NCBI GenBank assembly: GCA_003661825.1
Contig: QMWW01000053.1
Location: forward strand, 1-7,524
Source: Thermoprotei archaeon
GTDB taxonomy: Archaea > Thermoproteota > Thermoprotei_A > Sulfolobales > Desulfurococcaceae
Reading direction: 5' to 3'
Length of the DNA stretch: 7,524 nt
Each line of letters starts with the position of its first letter. Positions within the stretch are counted from its first letter, which is position 1. The position numbers and the translations under genes were made by a program. This document shows positions 5,760-7,524 of the stretch, one piece after another. The notes under the pieces are model-generated. The model was not told where the DNA came from and made no database searches. It saw only the letters and a program-made list of their open reading frames with translations.

Positions 5760-6172
5760 TAGTCGAGACCGATATCCTTGTATCGCTCATACTAAGCACA
5801 GAGAAACACCATAGAGAGGTCGTTGAGATTGTCAAGAGGGTTAGACCCTTAGCTTTGTCACCATACTCGCTGGTAGAGCTAGACCTACTTGTATCGTCTA
5901 GGAGGATTGTTGTTAGAGATCTAGAGCAGTTCTATAGAGAGCTTAGCGAGCTGCTAGAGTTCTACGGAATCAGAGTTCTCACACCATCGCCATCACATCT
6001 GGCTATAGCGCAAAGCTTGAGGGAGCGCTACAGCATAACATACTTCGACTCACTTCATGCAGCTACAGCGATAGCGCAGAGAGATACTCTAGCAAGCTAC
6101 GATAGAAGCTACTCTAGGATAGAGGAACTTCGCTGGATATATCCAGCGAAGCTGCTCGTAGAATCACCATAG
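5753..6172 (+). CDS. vapC: PIN-domain ribonuclease toxin of a VapBC pair
   Basis: This is a 139-residue PIN-domain toxin; VapC family members cut specific RNAs (tRNA, rRNA or mRNA) with a Mg2+/Mn2+ site. All four expected acidic residues are visible: D7 in VVVETDILVSL, E42 in SPYSLVELDLL, D99 in TYFDSLHAATA, and D117 in LASYDRSY. The length is normal for the family. The start ATG 5753 overlaps the vapB stop, so the two are translationally coupled. The toxin appears intact, so the pair should be functional. The last codons carry a perfect 24-base palindrome (ELRWIYPAK region), and the stop codon lies in the loop of another inverted repeat. The RNA target cannot be told from the sequence. Confidence 0.9.
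   Translation: MVVVETDILVSLILSTEKHHREVVEIVKRVRPLALSPYSLVELDLLVSSRRIVVRDLEQFYRELSELLEFYGIRVLTPSPSHLAIAQSLRERYSITYFDSLHAATAIAQRDTLASYDRSYSRIEELRWIYPAKLLVESP
6128..6151. repeat. perfect 24-base palindrome near the 3' end of vapC
   Basis: CTTCGCTGGATA is followed directly by its exact reverse complement TATCCAGCGAAG. The centre GGATATATCC is TATA-like and lies about 56 bases before ATG 6196, so a transcript starting near 6166 would carry the GGTGAT (6179-6184) ahead of that gene. It could be an operator over a promoter for the downstream HTH gene, or an RNA hairpin. The palindrome is certain; the role is a guess. Confidence 0.85.
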
Positions 6173-6184
6173 ATCTGTGGTGAT
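6163..6184. repeat. inverted repeat around the vapC stop codon
   Basis: ATCACCA (6163-6169) and TGGTGAT (6178-6184) are exact reverse complements around an eight-base loop that contains the vapC TAG. The right arm includes GGTGAT, the candidate SD for the next gene 11 bases before ATG 6196. Folding would hide that SD, a possible means of translational control. Confidence 0.6.
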
Positions 6185-6195
6185 AGCCTGCGGCA

Positions 6196-6741
6196 ATGGT
6201 CTCACGACTTATCTACACTCCACGGTCTCACCATAGGCTATGGTGTCTCAGGTCTCAGCCAGAGTCTCACGGTCTCACGGGGCTGAGACCATTGGATCTG
6301 ATAGCGATAGCGTTCGTCTCAGGGCTTCTCATGGTGGTACTACTTGAGACTCTTGAGATCGTGAGGCTGAAGAAGCGTATTGCGAGACTTGAGACTGAGA
6401 CAAACAAGAGATTGAGTAGTCTAGAACGCGGTAGCGAAGCTCTTCGTAGCGAGGTTCAGAGGATTAGGGATAGCCTTCTAGATAGGGTTGTAAGTATCGA
6501 GAACACCCTTAGCGAGATCCTGAAGCACCTTGAGCGCGCTACACCATCTAAACCTGTGTGGGTATCCAAGTCTGATAGCATTGGTAGTGAGCAAAGAGGC
6601 AATGATTTGAAGAGAAGAGCTCTAGAGCTAAAGATCGTGAACATGTACCGCTCCGGGATACCAGTTAAGCAGATAGCTAGGGAGGTAGGCCTCTCGAGAG
6701 CAACGATATACAGAATTCTCAGGAAGTATCGAGCTACATAG
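6196..6741 (+). CDS. membrane-tethered coiled-coil protein with C-terminal resolvase-type HTH
   Basis: This 181-residue protein, probably a DNA-binding regulator fixed to the membrane, is not a family I can name. About 35-53 is one short hydrophobic helix (LIAIAFVSGLLMVVLLETL). The basic stretch LKKRIAR right after it predicts that the rest is cytoplasmic. About 54-115 is a coiled coil (ARLETETNKRL, LRSEVQRIRDSLL). About 142-181 is a helix-turn-helix like the C-terminal one of Hin/resolvases (VKQIAREVGLSRATIYRILR), with no recombinase catalytic domain. The start is unsure. ATG 6196 has GGTGAT 11 bases upstream, but its first 32 codons run through a dense DNA repeat cluster and make unconvincing protein; TTG 6292 or ATG 6331 may be the real start, giving about 149 or 136 residues. 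The end overlaps the converging gene by eight bases. The site after vapBC suggests, but does not prove, a functional link. Confidence 0.65.
   Translation: MVSRLIYTPRSHHRLWCLRSQPESHGLTGLRPLDLIAIAFVSGLLMVVLLETLEIVRLKKRIARLETETNKRLSSLERGSEALRSEVQRIRDSLLDRVVSIENTLSEILKHLERATPSKPVWVSKSDSIGSEQRGNDLKRRALELKIVNMYRSGIPVKQIAREVGLSRATIYRILRKYRAT
6229..6245. repeat. inverted repeat with 8-bp arms inside the hexamer cluster
   Basis: CACCATAG and CTATGGTG are exact reverse complements around a single base (6237). The left arm shares TCACCATAG with the vapC stop region (6164-6172), so the motif is also directly repeated 64 bases apart. Confidence 0.65.
6251..6290. repeat. inverted repeat with 10-bp arms enclosing two more hexamers
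   Basis: GGTCTCAGCC (6251-6260) and GGCTGAGACC (6281-6290) are exact reverse complements with a 20-base loop holding the tandem GTCTCACG repeat. As RNA this would form a stable stem two bases before TTG 6292, a possible start of the HTH gene. As DNA it is a nested set of inverted and direct operator-like sites. Confidence 0.75.
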
Positions 6742-7501
6742 CGCTAGGTCTATGGCATGGCACAGCTCTAGCAATGGGTCTATCACTGCTTAACGCTATC
6801 AATGTGTTTATCAGCGTACTGTAATTCCACTGTCTATCTCTAGGGATATACTCTAGGTTCTTAACGTGGGGGATACCCCCATGGTTTACGCTGTACGTAG
6901 ATAGGAAGTACGCTACTATGTTATCTCTATACTCAGCAAGGCTATGGATAGCATTCAAGCTGTTCAGCATTGTAAGCACATAGCCACGGAACGAGATGTA
7001 CGCTTTGACTAGGTACTTCCTTATCATCGTATCCAGTAGATATGCAACTAGATCTCTCTGCGTTACGAATCTAAGCAGCACGATCAACTCCACTCTTTGA
7101 CGAGAGGTTGCAATACTATACCCAAGACAAAGATCCTCGAGCTTAGATACACTCTTCCTGATAGCGGATAGCGCTATACCTAGAGCGCTAGCTAGCTCTC
7201 TATACCTGAATAGCGGATTACGCATAGCGTAGTCTAGAACCACAAGATCCGTATACGTATACTTTCTACACGAATGCTTTAGACTCCTAGCCGTATCCAG
7301 AACTCTACGCAGGTACTCTAAAAGTAGCTCACTCCCTATCCTAGCTATAGCCTCTGGGATTAGGATTGTACTGAGCTCGATATCGAAGGTTATCTGGAGT
7401 CCTGCCTTCTCCTCGATCTCTAGATCTATCGGTACGTAGAGTATGTATATGCATCCAGACGGAATAATCTGGAAACACTCGTGAACAAAGGGAAGGGGCA
7501 T
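6734..7501 (-). CDS. unrecognised protein with a central winged-helix-like HTH (possibly 5'-partial)
   Basis: From ATG 7501 the protein has 255 residues. The frame stays open to the right edge with no stop, no clear SD precedes ATG 7501, and its promoter position would fall outside the window, so the real start may lie further upstream. About 16-48 looks like a beta-rich stretch (CIYILYVPIDLEI, LQITFDIEL), and 50-75 is helical. About 84-130 fits an HTH (LVVLDYAMRNPLFRYRELAS, then ALGIALSAIRKSVSKLEDLC), suggesting a DNA-binding role. The C-terminal half is helical and Leu/Tyr-rich with no motif I know. Cysteines C9, C17 and C78 are present but do not make a recognised metal site. It converges with the membrane-HTH gene, overlapping its end by eight bases, so each may make antisense RNA to the other. 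'Transcription regulator' is only a tentative label. Confidence 0.6.
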   Translation of the reverse strand: MPLPFVHECFQIIPSGCIYILYVPIDLEIEEKAGLQITFDIELSTILIPEAIARIGSELLLEYLRRVLDTARSLKHSCRKYTYTDLVVLDYAMRNPLFRYRELASALGIALSAIRKSVSKLEDLCLGYSIATSRQRVELIVLLRFVTQRDLVAYLLDTMIRKYLVKAYISFRGYVLTMLNSLNAIHSLAEYRDNIVAYFLSTYSVNHGGIPHVKNLEYIPRDRQWNYSTLINTLIALSSDRPIARAVPCHRPSAM

Positions 7502-7524
7502 TTCGTAGCAGCTAGCATAGCGCC

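Larger units (their letters stand above)
6199..6401. repeat. cluster of 11 GTCTCA/TGAGAC hexamers
   Basis: GTCTCA starts at 6199, 6225, 6245, 6252, 6264, 6272 and 6316; the reverse form TGAGAC starts at 6284, 6345, 6390 and 6396. A random 200-base stretch would hold about 0.1 copy counting both strands. The copies fall in all three frames, so they are DNA-level and not a protein repeat. GTCTCACG at 6264-6271 and 6272-6279 is an exact tandem repeat, with a third copy at 6199-6206. Confidence 0.8.

Noticed and set aside
6178..6290. C/D box guide RNA
   Set aside because: GTGATAG resembles a C box and CTGA at 6283 a D box, but the C box does not match RTGATGA and no paired C'/D' boxes are seen.
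6199..6321. CRISPR array
   Set aside because: The repeated unit is only 6-9 bases, unevenly spaced and in both orientations, with no spacers of constant length.
6196..6741. Hin/resolvase-type recombinase or transposon gene
   Set aside because: Only the HTH is resolvase-like; there is no catalytic serine domain and the N terminus is a TM segment plus coiled coil.

Overview
The window looks like a piece of a hyperthermophilic archaeal genome, most likely a crenarchaeon (Thermoproteota, Desulfurococcales-like). The signs are heavy use of AGA/AGG, ATA and CTA codons, promoters with a TATA element about 26 bases before the start codon and almost no leader, GTG and TTG starts, Shine-Dalgarno (SD) sequences of the GGAGGTGAT type, archaeal class III (type IV pilin-like) signal peptides, and an S-layer gene followed by a coiled-coil membrane stalk gene. 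Genus cannot be decided from the sequence.

Left part, + strand (1-2627): the 3' end of a large, repetitive, Ig-like S-layer protein gene open at the window's left edge. After a 132-base spacer comes a secreted protein with a signal peptide, two beta-sandwich domains, a coiled coil of about 180 residues and a C-terminal membrane helix. The pair has the logic of the crenarchaeal SlaA (lattice) and SlaB (stalk/anchor) system.

Middle, - strand (5387 down to 2636): a tight four-gene operon. It starts with a small pilin-like protein and a large pilin-like protein, joined by a perfect SD that contains the stop codon of the first gene. Two divergent tandem paralogs follow, each with a ribbon-helix-helix-like N terminus and a shared alpha/beta C-terminal region. 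Coupling a pilin pair to a pair of probable RHH proteins is the least familiar arrangement here and could be a self-regulated surface-filament module.

Right part (5388-7524): a 51-base divergent intergenic region has one TATA-like element exactly at its centre, so that both flanking genes could be leaderless. To the right is a VapBC-type toxin-antitoxin pair (AbrB-like antitoxin, PIN toxin). Next comes a gene for a probably membrane-tethered protein: short TM segment, coiled coil, C-terminal resolvase-type HTH. Its 5' end is packed with 11 copies of GTCTCA/TGAGAC and nested inverted repeats. A converging gene for an unrecognised winged-helix-like protein overlaps its end and is open at the right edge.

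Two perfect inverted repeats lie inside coding sequence: a 24-base palindrome near the end of vapC and an 11-bp-arm hairpin inside the small pilin gene. There is no gene-free stretch above 300 bases, and no rRNA, tRNA, CRISPR array or transposase was seen.
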